A stretch of 64,000 nucleotides of DNA, from the NCBI GenBank assembly GCA_032433765.1, contig JAVIAB010000024.1:10915821-10979820 (forward strand), written 5' to 3'. The notes below the pieces were generated by a model. The model did not search any database. It had not been told where the DNA came from and saw only the letters and a program-made list of their open reading frames with translations. Shown here in pieces: positions 11,920 through 23,565 of this stretch (the stretch's first letter is position 1; each line of letters begins with the position of its first letter). Position numbers and translations under genes: made by a program. Source of the DNA: Megaustenia siamemsis (taxonomy: Eukaryota > Mollusca > Gastropoda > Stylommatophora > Ariophantidae).

Positions 11920-12236
11920 CTTGTTGCAGGAGCTACTGAGTTAAGTGCTTTGTGCGCACTGTGAGCTGTGCGTTTCATCTGTTTTGATCGCGTTTCGATA
12001 TTCCGATTTTTTACGATGAATGATGATATCGTATGACGGAGAACAGATGGCTGTGTTCTCTTTCTGTGCGGTTTCGCTTATGTCTTTTGGCGTGTGCTGA
12101 GACTGCTATGATGGGGACTACAGCTACCTATCTTTGTTTGGGAGATGAGATATTAATTCGGACGATTCCACTGCCACGGGCGGTTGAGCAATTATGGATT
12201 TTAATTCGTTTGCAGTGATACCGGGGCCTTCCATAA
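11920..12236 (+). mobile_element. Dispersed repeat DR-G, copy 1 (partial)
   Basis: It matches the right half of the fuller copy at 38253-38867, from TTGCAGGAGCTACTGAGTTA to GGGGCCTTCCATAA. The overlapping 61-codon frame is not conserved in the other copies, so I do not call it a gene. Class unknown; probably a non-autonomous element. Confidence 0.75.
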
Positions 12237-12297
12237 ACAATAACCAATAACAATAGTTCTCAATTACTCATCATTATGTTATGCTTTAAGATTCGGC

Positions 12298-12326
12298 TTT
12301 AGGGTTAGGTTTAGGGCTAGGGTTTT
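12298..12326 (+). repeat. Short interstitial telomere-like repeat
   Basis: TTTAGGGTTAGGTTTAGGG followed by CTAGGGTTTT gives about four TTAGGG-related hexamers, the metazoan telomere motif. They are degenerate and lie next to DR-G. Confidence 0.6.
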
Positions 12327-12563
12327 ATTGCTACGTTTATGTATCATAGCATTGTATGTGTTTAGTTTACAATTAGGGATGAGAATAAAGTGCAGCATTA
12401 CTCAAGGGAGCGTTAGTCTTTTGAGCTTTAATTTATATGACCAAACTAGGACGTTACGATTATCACGTTGATGCTATAATAGTACGACTATCATTCATTT
12501 AGCACATTTGCTTCACAACAAAAACCATTGGTAGACGAAACACTTGATAAATGTTACATCTAT

Positions 12564-12564
<1 letters not shown>

Positions 12565-12614
<50 letters not shown>

Positions 12615-12930
12615 GCGTTCGCCAGCTTTCAACTCTGACGAAGTCCCTAGAGACTAGGAACTGAATTTTGTGTGTTAATCCATTTTTTCCCTGGCAGCCG
12701 TGTGCACAGGGGTCCTTCGCCGCACAGGCAGATAATTCCGACTTCGGAGGTACTTGTGTTTTTTTCCCGTCGATGAGTAACGGACGTTTCAAGCCGGGCC
12801 TCGCTGCTGAGACCAGGGGTGGTTGTCGCAGAGAGAAATCATAAATAAAAATCCCAACTGGTGGAGCCGAGATTTGCAACAACTACAACCTCTCTGTCTC
12901 GAGGCCGGCGTCTTGAATCGAGACCAACAA
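12565..12930 (-). mobile_element. SINE-1, full-length-looking copy with (CAA)n tail
   Basis: Read on the minus strand, the unit starts at TTGTTGGTCTCGA, passes CTCGAGACAGAGAGGTTGTA and a body shared with 27961-28294 and 61236-61478, and ends in GCGAACG followed by a long (CAA)n tail (12565-12615 on the plus strand is (TTG)n). The poly-glutamine ORF across it is a by-product of the tail. In the other two copies the 5' part has a box-B-like GGTTCAAATCTC, which suggests a tRNA-derived SINE. Confidence 0.85.
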
Positions 12931-12942
12931 GTCCATCATGGA

Positions 12943-13206
12943 CTGGGAATATGAAGAAACTGCAACAAGAAACACTTTTCATGAATAGCCCTCAATGGTT
13001 CCTGCCGCCTATCCACCATTAACCCGAAGTTCACGTCCTCCTGAAAATGATGATCGTCATATTTTTTTTTAATGCATAGCGCTTGATGATGTTAGGCCAT
13101 CGTTGTTGACTCCAATTCCGAACATATAAACACACAGTTAGTCGTCAGATTATCTCCGTCGTACATCAAACAACGGACCGTAAGATTAACGTAAGGCCGA
13201 TCGAGG
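12943..13206 (-). mobile_element. Dispersed repeat DR-G, copy 2 (left half)
   Basis: Reverse complement of the left half of the copy at 38253-38867: GGAATATGAAGAAACTGCAA, TTCACGTCCTCCTGAAAATG and a final GACCGTAAGATTA. It abuts SINE-1. Confidence 0.75.
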
Positions 13207-13687
13207 GATTTACGATGAGCCATTACGATGACGTAGCACACATAACAATGTCGCACTCACAGCAATGTCGCGCCCTTTAGATTCTTGATTACTCTAGTGA
13301 ATGCAGCCTACGATGAACAAAACATGATGCAAAATCCATAAAGAGAAAAAAACTGTGGCTGACGAAGCATTTCACATTAATGAGTAACATGGAAATAACG
13401 TGCGTCAAAAAATTCAAACAACGGTCATGAACAGCACCAATGTGACGTAAAGCGAAGATCAAGTCTAGACGCTGGAAGGTCGCATTCACAACACTTGATT
13501 TGTCAAAAAGGGACTGTTGCCGGTGTACGACTTCGCTTTAGCGGCGCAGATGTAATAAGTAGATCATCATTTTGACTTTAACGCAGAAAAGTGCAATGGA
13601 GAACCGAAATTAATCAGACCCCGAATACACTTTCTGCAGCGATCGAGAGGACGTGGACTAGATCCGCCATCTTGGAGACGGAAGTCC
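13207..13687. other. Spacer
   Basis: Non-repetitive; short frames only, none recognised. Confidence 0.5.
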
Positions 13688-14256
13688 ACATCTATCTCAT
13701 TCTTATATTACATCTATCTCATTCTTATGTCATATCTATCTCATATTAATGTTACATCTATCTCATATTAATGTTACATCTATCTCATGTTAATGAAACA
13801 TCTATCTCATATTGATGCTACATCTATCTCATATTAATGTTACATCTATCTCATATTGATGCTACATCTATCTCATATTAATGTCACATCTATCTCATAT
13901 TAATGAAACATCTATCTCATATTGATGCTACATCTATCTCATTCTTATGTCACATCTATCTCATGTTAATGAAACATCTATCTCATATTGATGCTACATC
14001 TATCTCATATTAATGTTACATCTATCTCATATTGATGCTACATCTATCTCATATTAATGTCACATCTATCTCATATTAATGAAACATCTATCTCATATTG
14101 ATGCTACATCTATCTCATTCTTATGTCACATCTATCTCATATTGATGCTACATCTATCTCATATTAATGTTACATCTATCTCATGTTAATGAAACATCTA
14201 TCTCATATTGATGCTACATCTATCTCATATTAATGATTCATCTATCTCCTGTTAAC
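13688..14256. repeat. 22-bp minisatellite
   Basis: About 25 units of ACATCTATCTCATATTAATG plus TT, with GAAAC, TTGATGC and TCTTATG variants. Blocks of variants recur around 13870-13960, 13980-14110 and 14140-14220. Confidence 0.92.
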
Positions 14257-14450
14257 GTTAATAATGTGTTGCTCATATAACATTTACGATCCGTTACATT
14301 AAGACCAGTACAAGATCAAAATACTTACTCTAATGAGCTTATTCTCAACGAATTCAATCTAAGAAGAAACCAAATAACTTACATTGAGATCCATATTGCT
14401 ACTTTATTGTTTGTGCTATACATCGTACACCAACGCTTGAAAACCAAGAG

Positions 14451-14845
14451 GGAAAATCGTTATGGTTCAGTGTCCATGATTTGCTTCCAAAGGACAGAAT
14501 TGGTACTATATAGAACCGGTGAACTCTCTTTCTCACTTCTATTGACATACTTTTGTTGCATAAGACGCTTTTCACATACTGAAATGCTATTTTGGCCTGA
14601 GTTATTCTGCTATTTATTTCTGTGGTACATCTTCCATCTGATGTTATTATTGTGCCCAAGATTTGACGCGTTGCACTTGTTTCAGATTTGTTCTGTTTAT
14701 TTTTATGCTGCATGATGGTGATGATTGTTTTTTTTTCTACGTGACCATTACTTCTTTTTTATTACTACTCAGACTGAGACCTTTCTTGTTGCTTTCATTT
14801 ATTATTATGTATGTTATTTCTTGTAGTTCATTGTCTCTCTTTTCT
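14451..14845 (-). pseudogene. RTE-D-related LINE fragment
   Basis: The minus-strand frame encodes LGTIITSDGRCTTEINSRI and NKSMSIEVRKRVHRFYI, the post-catalytic thumb/connector region, closely like the copies at 15485-16287 and 59729-60308. It lacks both the reverse transcriptase core and the 3' end, and is frameshifted. Confidence 0.75.
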
Positions 14846-15154
14846 GAGCAATCGGAAACGTATAATTAACATACGAGATAATGTCCAGGAGTGTGTTTGT
14901 TTGTTGTCTTGATCGTTATCACTGTACACAGGGCGAATCTTCCTCACTGCTTATTTTTTCCCAAAAAAATGTGTCAGGTACCCATTTATAGCGGCTAGAT
15001 GAAACCTGAAAAATGTTGCAACAGAAAAAAAAAATGTTTTTTAACTGGAATTTAAATTTGAGATTGCAGGTGAGTGCACTGGCCACATCGCCACCTGGTC
15101 TCTTCAGAATCCATTCATTTTACTCTCGGACCGAGAACGGCACGATGGGAGGAA
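14846..15154. other. Spacer
   Basis: AT-rich non-repetitive sequence without a recognisable feature. Confidence 0.45.
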
Positions 15155-15484
15155 GTCATAGTTATCCACGATTGACGATTTACAAATAGTTGATCTTGAT
15201 TGTGTCTTTCTTCCATGATTGAGCCTTCCCTAGTGATTCTTCTGCCTAGCGTTTGTTTTTGTCTTCCTTGTTTTATTTTACCAAATGGTTTTCACACAGA
15301 TACCTGCCGGTGAAGTCTTGTTTCATTCATTCTCAGCACATGATCAATATATTTCAGAAGCATTTAAAAAAATATAATTCTCGATACGTACACTTGTTCA
15401 AATTCATCTCTTCTAAGTTCGTTTAAAATGTATTCTTTGAAACTTACCTTTGACATCCAAAGAAGACATTCGTTTTCAAAGCAT
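15155..15484 (-). pseudogene. LINE-J C-terminal remnant, 3' part
   Basis: On the minus strand this reads CLLWMSKVSFKEYILNELRR and later VLRMNETRLHRQV, the layout of a LINE C-terminus, with stops. Together with 16288-16420 it forms one element split by an RTE-D insertion. Confidence 0.65.
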
Positions 15485-16287
15485 CATCATCATGTACCCT
15501 GCCGGTTGGCGTAGGTGATCATGTCCCTCCACAATCTTCTATCTACAGTGCATCGTATCAGTTCTGTTGTTGAATGTTTTCCATGCCATGACACCAAGCT
15601 ATCCAGTATTTTCTCTCTTTGTCGTCCACGATCTCTCTTTCCTTCTATTTTGCCAGTTGTAACCAAGTATTCCAATTTTCCTTTTCTCATGATGTTCCCG
15701 AAAAATGTTGATTGCTTCTTTCTGATGTTTTTTTAAGAGCTCCCTTTTTGTGTTGGCCTCTTTGAGAACTTCCTCATTGGTCTTTTTATCTGTCCAGGGA
15801 ACTTTCAACATTCTTCTGAGAAATCCCATCTCTGTGGCCTCTAATCGTCTTTTCATTTGTTTGTCTACTGTCCATGATTGGCTTCCATAGGTCAGAATTG
15901 GTTCTATATAGCACCGATGAACTCTCTTTCTCATTTTTATTGACATAGATTTGTTGCATAAGATATTTTTCATTTTCTGAAATGCTATTTTGGCCTGAGC
16001 TATTCTGCTTTTTATTTCTGTGTTACATCTTCCATCTGATGTTATTATTGTGCCCAAGTATTTCAAACGTTGCACTTGTTTCAGATTTGTTTTTTTTTTA
16101 TGCTGCATGATGGTGATGATTGTTTCTTCGATATAATCATTACTTCTGTTTTCTTACTATTCAGACTGAGACCTTTCTTGTTGCTTTCTTCCACTATTAT
16201 GTCTATCATTTCTTGTAGTTCGTTCTCTGTCTCTGCTATTAAGACTGTGTCATCCGCATATCGGATATATATATATATATACATATA
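15485..16287 (-). mobile_element. RTE-D insertion inside LINE-J
   Basis: The minus-strand frames run from IRYADDTVLIAETENE (reverse transcriptase motif C) through the thumb (LGTIITSDGRCNTEIKSRI, YGSQSWTVDKQMKRR) to the tail (KIEGKRDRGRQREKILDS) and an ATG microsatellite at the 3' end. The 5' half is truncated, ending at a TA tract, and at least two frameshifts are present. The 11-bp repeat TTTCAAAGCAT at 15474-15484 and 16288-16298 is its target-site duplication. Confidence 0.88.
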
Positions 16288-16420
16288 TTTCAAAGCATGT
16301 TAATTTCATATCTAAAGTCCGGGTCGCTTTTCAATTTCACATCCATATATTAGCACTGGTATCACACAGGAGTTAAATAGTCTAAATTCTGTGTTGTCAC
16401 CAACATAGATCTTCTACTTT
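16288..16420 (-). pseudogene. LINE-J remnant, 5' part
   Basis: The minus strand encodes VGDNTEFRLFNSCVIPVLIY followed by GCEIEK, the region just upstream of the piece at 15155-15484. The two parts join at the target duplication of RTE-D. Confidence 0.65.
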
Positions 16421-17670
16421 TTCTTCTTCATCTTCTATCCTTCCTCTGCTGCCGTTGGCGTCGAGGGCAAGATGGCGGAGTAACCGTGCCGGTGTATTTT
16501 TTGATTCAGTGAAACATCAATACTTCTATTCTATATGGATTATGTGTCAAGTTTCCAATTCCAGAGAATGATATAATGTGATCTGAAATATCATTAAGCA
16601 GGATAGACATATAGAATGTTGTTTGTTAAGAGTGTATAATAACAGTTTGTGTGTGAAAACAACAAAAATGTAGAGAAACAACACGATTAGAAAACGGGTC
16701 ACGGACAACAGTGATCACAGTGCACGTGTTATAGTGTGACTCAGTCATGGGCGATAATGGAAGAATAGAAGAATATGACGATAGACAGAAGAATAAAAGA
16801 ATGAGGCGATGACGATGTGAAGTAGGATAGTTTTAGGCGGCGTAGAAAAGACACTCTTCAGAGGATTAGGAAAGAGACGTTAAGTCTACCCAACTCAGTC
16901 GCTGAGTCGTAATCAACTTGAAGATTACCAGTGAAATGCGTACAGGTGGTCAGCCTAAAGCCAGACAGATGTTTGCTCTGGTCGACAAAGTTGCGTAACG
17001 CAACGACACGGCCGCTGGTTCCTAGGAAACTCTTATATCGGCAGACGCCTTGAAGTCCAGTGAAGACCTGAGATGAAAGCGGACAACTAAACTGCCCCGC
17101 GTAATCAAAAGACCAGTTATCTTTACGTTCAGCAGTGATTACTCTTTGAGTCTCTGAATTGGAAATCGCCTCGAGTTTTAGTTGTTAGGGGACGGACTTA
17201 GGAAGATGGACAGGTTCGACAGGACTCCTAAAGTAATAAGACTTTAGAGATAATTAAAAAAGGCGGAGCTAGAGAGATAGTGACGGTCAGGAGACGTAGG
17301 TTAGGCCGTATCAGTGGTCGGGGGGGTGTGGTCACCTGGGACTTAAACCCCGAGACCCTGGGAACTACGGAGAGATTAGGAGAGGAGAGGCCAGAATGCT
17401 TTTGGGGCGAGGAGCAGTAGCTAGAGAGACATTTAGCTACACTCGGGGAGACTCAGCCACACTCGGCCAGACTGAGCACATTCAGATACTAGTTCCTCAG
17501 CACTATCAGAAAGAGACAGGCAGATGTACTTAAGAATACTATACGGAGTATACGGTCAATAAGATAGATAGATAACCACAGATAGAACTTTATGAACACG
17601 AAACACTGCCATACACGGACAAGCACTGGTAACAACAGCCCTTACTCTGCGACAGAACTAGCACAGTGGT
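16421..17670. other. Spacer of about 1.2 kb
   Basis: Non-repetitive sequence with mixed composition and no long ORF. I see no promoter, RNA gene or transposon end that I can defend. Confidence 0.5.
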
Positions 17671-18831
17671 AGAGGACAATGTAACATACACACAACAGTG
17701 CTCAGAGGACAATGTAACATACACACAACAGTGCTCAGAGGACAATGAAACATACACACAATAGTGCTCAGAGGACAATGTAACATACACACAACAGTGC
17801 TCAGAGGACAATGTAACATACACACAACATTGTTCAGAGGACAATGTAACATACACACAACAGTGCTCAGAGGACAATGTAACATACACACAACAGTGCT
17901 CAGAGGACAATGTAACATACACACAACAGTGCTCAGAGGACAATGTAACATACACACAACAGTGCTCAGAGGACAATGTAACATACACACAACATTGTTC
18001 AGAGGACAATGTAACATACACACAACAGTGCTCAGAGGACAATGTAACATACACACAACAGTGCTCAGAGGACAATGAAACATACACACAACATTGCTCA
18101 GAGGACAATGTAACATACACACAACAGTGCTCAGAGGACAATGTAACATACACACAACAGTGCTCAGAGGACAATGTAACATACACACAACAGTGCTCAG
18201 AGGACAATGTAACATACACACAACAGTGCTCAGAGGACAATGTAACATACACACAACAGTGCTCAGAGGACAATGTAACATACACACAACAGTGCTCAGA
18301 GGACAATGTAACATACACACAACAGTGCGCAGAGGACAATGTAACATACACACAACAGTGCTCAGAGGACAATGTAACATACACACAACAGTGCTCAGAG
18401 GACAATGTAACATACACACAACAGTGCTCAGAGGACAATGTAACATACACACAACAGTGCTCAGAGGACAATGTAACATACACACAACAGTGCTCAGAGG
18501 ACAATGAAACATACACACAACATTGCTCAGAGGACAATGTAACATACACACAACAGTGCTCAGAGGACAATGTAACATACACACAACAGTGCTCAGAGGA
18601 CAATGTAACATACACACAACAGTGCTCAGAGGACAATGTAACATACACACAACAGTGCTCAGAGGACAATGTAACATACACACAACAGTGCTCAGAGGAC
18701 AATGTAACATACACACAACAGTGCTCAGAGGACAATGTAACATACACACAACAGTGCTCAGAGGACAATGTAACATACACACAACAGTGCTCAGAGGACA
18801 ATGTAACATACACACAACAGTGCTCAGAGCC
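17671..18831. repeat. 33-bp minisatellite, highly homogeneous
   Basis: About 35 nearly identical 33-bp units (AGTGCTCAGAGGACAATGTA plus ACATACACACAAC). The unit is 11 codons, so several frames stay open, including the minus-strand SSEHCCVYVTL frame of 440 codons. I do not call these genes. A marker variant (GAAACATACACACAACATTG) occurs at about 18076 and again 429 bp (13 units) later, which indicates a block duplication. Confidence 0.95.
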
Positions 18832-18933
18832 AAAATAATGGAGACACCAACATAGATGGGTATGTTTATTCGGCATTGTCTGAGGTCGTAGCTTTAGCAT
18901 GTGTTTCATCATGTAATAGTTTCATTTATCCTA

Positions 18934-18991
18934 ATAATTATCATAATAGTTATCATAATAGTTATCGTAATAGTTCTCGTAATAGTTATCA
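18934..18991. repeat. Short 12-bp repeat
   Basis: About five diverged copies of ATAGTTATCATA. Confidence 0.75.
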
Positions 18992-19054
18992 AAGCCACGG
19001 CCTGAAATGTAATGTAAACGAACCAGCAACATCACTTTATAACCTAAGTTATAT

Positions 19055-19605
19055 ATATCTACGAAAATGTATCAAATGATAGGGACACGCTAACATGTAT
19101 CAAATTATTGGGACACGCTAAAATGTATCAAATGATTGCGATACGCTAACATGTACCAAATGATATGGACCCGCTAAAATATATCAAATGGTAGGGACAC
19201 GTTAATATGAAGCAAATGATAGGGACACACGAAATTGCATCAAATGATAGTGATACGCTAAAATTTATCAAATGCTAGGGACACGCTAACATGTATCAAA
19301 TGATTGGGATACACGAAAATGTATAAAATGACTGGGACACGCAAAAATGAATCAAATGATTGGGACACGCTAAAATGTATCAAATGATTGGGACACGCTA
19401 AAATGTATCAAATGTTTGGGACACGCTAAAATGTATCAAATGTTTGGGACACGCTAAAATGTATCAAATGATTGGGACACGCTAAAATGTATCAAATGTT
19501 TGGGACACGCTAAAATGTATCAATTGATAGGGACACACGAAATTGTATCAAATGATAGGGACAAGCGAAAATGAATCAAATGATAGGGACACGTTAAAAT
19601 GTAAA
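19055..19605. repeat. 28-bp minisatellite
   Basis: About 20 units of ATGTATCAAATGATTGGGAC plus ACGCTAAA. The outer units are diverged and the central ones nearly identical. Confidence 0.92.
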
Positions 19606-20254
19606 GATCTTTTATTCACACAAGTGTCTATATTGTGTTACTTACGTCTTTAGTCAAATTTGAATTCTTTTAAAGAAGACATAAATTCTTACTATAGCAA
19701 GGTTAGAATGTATTGATATTATATACATATATAATCATTGAAAATAAACATTAAAAGGTATTGCGCACCTAAACTAAAAAAGTGACAAGGTAATATACAA
19801 CTTTTCGGCAAAAGCCTTCTTCAGGTTTAACAAACCTACTATACATATTACACAATAAATTCCGAGTTAAAATACACACACCACATCTCTAAAAATGGCG
19901 AAAAAAGTGACTAGGAATTTGTTTCGCAGAAACTGGTTAAGAGATTAATGGACAATAGGGTAGTTATGATTTAATTAGACAAAATGGAATCAAACAATGA
20001 ATAATTGGAACAACAATTATTTGAGGTCTCCATTTTGGAACAAAGAAAACGGGAAGAAAAGTAAAAGAAAGAGAGGATTAATGAGGTAAGGGGGAGTAAG
20101 AGCAAGAGAGGTAATGAAGACAGGGAGAGGAATATGAATAGGGCACAGGCAAGTCATGGAGAGGAGACCAGAGATTAAAGAAAAGAGTGACAAGAATTAC
20201 TGTCAGCTGGAGAGTACCGGGCTATGAGTCAGTTCTCTAACATGAAACGGCTAT
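19606..20254. other. Spacer with a CTGAAGA/GCCGAAAA motif
   Basis: No coding sequence. On the minus strand 19797-19826 reads CCTGAAGAAGGCTTTTGCCG followed by AAAAGTTG, a small GGC/GCC hairpin between CTGAAGA and GAAA. This motif style recurs at three other places and may mark a mobile-element terminus. Confidence 0.45.
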
Positions 20255-21558
20255 GGGTATCAGAGGAACATGATGATGATGCTGGTAACATGGAAGTCAT
20301 CAGAGGAACAAGAGATGATGTCAGTAACATGGAAGTCATCAGAGGAACAAGAGATGATGTCAGTAACATGGAGTCATCAGAGGAATAAGAGATGATGCCA
20401 GTAACACGGAAGTCATCAGAGGAACAAGAGATGATGTCAGTAACATGGAGTCATCAGAGGAATAAGAGATGATGGCACTAACACTGAAGTTATCAGAGGA
20501 ACAAGAGATGATGTCAGTAATATGGAAGTCATCAGAGGAACAAGAGATAATGTCAGTAACATGGAAGTTGTCAGAGGAACAAGAGATGATGCTAGTAACA
20601 TGGAAGTCATCAGAGGAACAAGAGATGATGTCAGTAACATGGAGTCATCAGAGGAATAAGAGATGATGGCACTAACACTGAAGTTATCAGAGGAACAAGA
20701 GATGATGTCAGTAATATGGAAGTCATCAGAGGAACAAGAGATAATGTCAGTAACATGGAAGTTGTCAGAGGAACAAGAGATGATGCTAGTAACATGGATG
20801 TTGTCAGAGGAACAAGAGATGATGCCAGTAACATGGATGTTGTCAGAGGAACAAGAGATGATGCCAGTAACATGGATGTTGTCAGAGGAACAAGAGATGA
20901 TGCTAGTAACATGGAAGTCATCAGAGGAACAAGAGATAATGTCAGTAACATGGAAGTTATCAGAGGAACAAGAGATGATGTCAGTAACATGGAAGTCATC
21001 AGAGGAACAAGAGATGATGCCAGTAACATGGAAGTCATAAGAGGAACAAGAGATGATGTCAGTAACATGGAAGTCATCAGAGGAACAAGAGATGATGTCA
21101 GTAATATGAAAGTCATCAGAGGAACAAGAGGTGATGCCAGTAACATGGAAGTCATCAGAGGATCAAGAGATGATGCCAGTAATATGGAAGTCATCAGAGG
21201 AACAAGAGATGATGACAGTAATATGGAAGTCATCAGAGGAACAAGAGATGATGTCAGTAACATGGAAGTCATCAGAGGAACAAGAGATGATGTCAGTAAC
21301 ATGGAAGTCATCAGAGGAACAAGAGATGATGCCAGTAACATGGAAGTCATCAGAGGAACAAGAGATGATGCCAGTAACATGGAAGTCATCAGAGAAACAA
21401 GAGATGATGTCAGTAACATGGAAGTCATCAGAGGAACAAGAGATGATGCCAGTAACATGGAAGTCATCAGAAGAACAAGAGATGATGCCAGTAACATGGA
21501 AGTCATCAGAGGAACAAGAGATGATGCCAGTAACATGGAAGTCATCAGAAGTATTGTT
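20255..21558. repeat. 39-bp minisatellite
   Basis: About 33 units of GAAGTCATCAGAGGAACAAG plus AGATGATGTCAGTAACATG. At 13 codons per unit, the frames EVIRGTRDDVSNM (plus) and MLLASSLVPLMTS (minus) remain open for hundreds of codons, but there is no unique domain. A 194-bp block is directly repeated (about 20447-20640 and 20641-20834), carrying the same rare variants and the same 1-bp deletion. Confidence 0.94.
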
Positions 21559-22352
21559 TTCTGGCAATCTGAAATGTGAGGAGACAGGAGTGTCAGAACC
21601 ATGTATGTTGTTATATAAGTGTTCACATGTTCTGTTTATACCATGACGCCTACCTGTTTCGTCAATATATATTTCAAGACAACGTTGTCAGATGATGATG
21701 TGTATCAGATTCCAGGAAATGCGCCTAAAGTCTTCCTGTATATCAACAGGGTCATTCGGAAAGAAACTGCGAGTCTGTAGTACGAGAGAGCACGTACTGC
21801 GTGATCTTCTACAGCGGAACGTAACCGACATGCCTTGGCCAGGGTTGCGGAGGCGGCTCCTAAGTAAAATGTAATGAAGGTTCCTATCGCGTTTAAAAGC
21901 GACCAATGGTGGGTCCGAGAACAGAAGGCGAGTAGTAGGAACAGAGTGGGTGATAGTTGGGTATCATTTCATGATCTGGGTTGCAGCCAGATTGTGAGGA
22001 TGTTGGATAAGGAAGAGAACAATTCTCTGGGATTGGGGATAATAGGGATAACGTTTTGGAGAGCAGATTGCAGTACAGATTCAGAGTAAAGACGGCAGCT
22101 ATACACCTAGTTCTATATAGTATTCCATATTTGTTATATTTGATATCTATGCTTATCTCCGTATATAATGTTCTGTAATTTCACATGCATCTTTATATTT
22201 ACATTCCTTTCACTTTACCCCATATTTGAAGAGTGCTACGCTCATTACTATCCACAGATTCGAGTACGTCCTTTCAGTGATTTCATTTACGGGGAGAAGT
22301 GTTGCTCTGTCATTTCCTTGATGCTGTTGTATGGGTTATCCTTAGATTGTCA
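21559..22352. other. Spacer
   Basis: Non-repetitive. Frames of 60-72 codons at 21688-22089 on both strands have ordinary composition but no recognisable family. Confidence 0.4.
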
Positions 22353-22645
22353 TTAGTTAGGTTGACATAACTCAACTAATGTGTATTTTATTATAGACTT
22401 AACTCTGAGATAGCCGAACTAATGTATATTTTATTAGCCGAACTAATGTATATTTTATTATAGACTTAGCTCTTGAGGTAGCGGAACTAATGTGCATTTT
22501 ATTATTAGAGATTTAGCTCTTGAGATAGCGAACTAATGTGAATTTTATTATAGACTTAACTCTGAGAGAGCCGAACTAATATGTATTTTATTATAGACTC
22601 AACTCTGAGAGAGCCGAACTAATGTGTATTTTAGTATAGACTTAA
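22353..22645. repeat. About 43-bp minisatellite
   Basis: Roughly seven units of GCCGAACTAATGTGTATTTT plus ATTATAGACTTAACTCTGAGAGA, with deletions in some. Confidence 0.85.
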
Positions 22646-22654
22646 CTATGATAT

Positions 22655-23002
22655 CTCTTAACTCTGTTGACCTTGTAACAAGCTATTCTCTTAAGTTGTC
22701 TGGTTTATTTTCTCTTTGCTTCCATCTATCTCTTCATTCCTCAATTTTCCCAGTTGTTACAATATATTCCAGATCTTCCCTTCTCATTACATGGCCAAAT
22801 AATGATGCTTGTTTCTGCTAATATTGGTTAGTAGCTCTCTTTTTTGCTTTGGATTCTTTCAGAACGTTTTCATTACTCTTCTTAGCTGTTCATGGTACTC
22901 TCAACATTCTTCTGTAAAATCATATTTCTCAAGACTCCAGTGATTTTCTTGTCTGTTGTCCTATTGTCCATGATTCACATCCATATGTTATAATTGGTTC
23001 TA
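22655..23002 (-). pseudogene. RTE-C fragment
   Basis: Minus-strand pieces match the RTE-C copies at 41967-42345 and 57901-58200: the SWTIGQQTRKSLE region, the IPWTAKKSNENVLK-like region, and GHVMRREDLEYIVTTGK. The frame is broken by stops and indels, and both ends of the element are missing. Confidence 0.75.
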
Positions 23003-23565
23003 GAAACAACTAATAGAGGGGGTTAACTATGAAACAAACAAGACCTAGCAGAGAATCGTTAGACATGTGTTGTTTTTCTTTCTGTCCTATGTACCGTTGT
23101 CGGCCCTATAGGTACTAACATTATTGTAGCCATGTTCAGTTTTATCTGAATTAAAGAACTAATAAGAAAGTTATTAATTTACCACACAGTTGTATGTATA
23201 TGTTCACATAGAGACCAGGATTAAATAATGAAAACACGTAACACAACATAAACGGCAAAACTAATTGTCATATATCAACAAATGTAGAGACAAAAACAGC
23301 AGATGAAACAGACTAAGTAGAACGTCGTTTACTGATGGGCATCTAGAATCATTCGGGAATTTTACAGCACAAGATACGAACGAGAATGAGTATGAAAGAA
23401 AACGTTATATTTTCTTGACGCCAAAATATAAAAGGGGACATACCGGTGTACACGGCATTGACAGAGTCGATAAGCACGCAGACAACTCTGACACTGAGTG
23501 TAGCCTTACTTTGGACAAAGAGGACATCGCCACGTTTGTTCTTCATTCTTTAAGAGAGGAGGAGG
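23003..23565. other. Spacer
   Basis: No recognisable feature; a 65-codon minus-strand frame at 23349-23546 is unassigned. Confidence 0.45.

Noticed and set aside
12499..12882. Poly-glutamine protein on the minus strand
   Set aside because: The Gln run is the (CAA)n tail of SINE-1, and the rest is SINE body shared with two other copies.
16421..17670. Possible unique gene or RNA in the 1.2-kb spacer
   Set aside because: No long ORF, no conserved motif, no recognisable RNA structure by eye.
17671..18831. 440- and 391-codon minus-strand frames in the 33-bp array
   Set aside because: Both are overlapping readings of one homogeneous repeat, and the plus strand is open too. Periodicity explains them.
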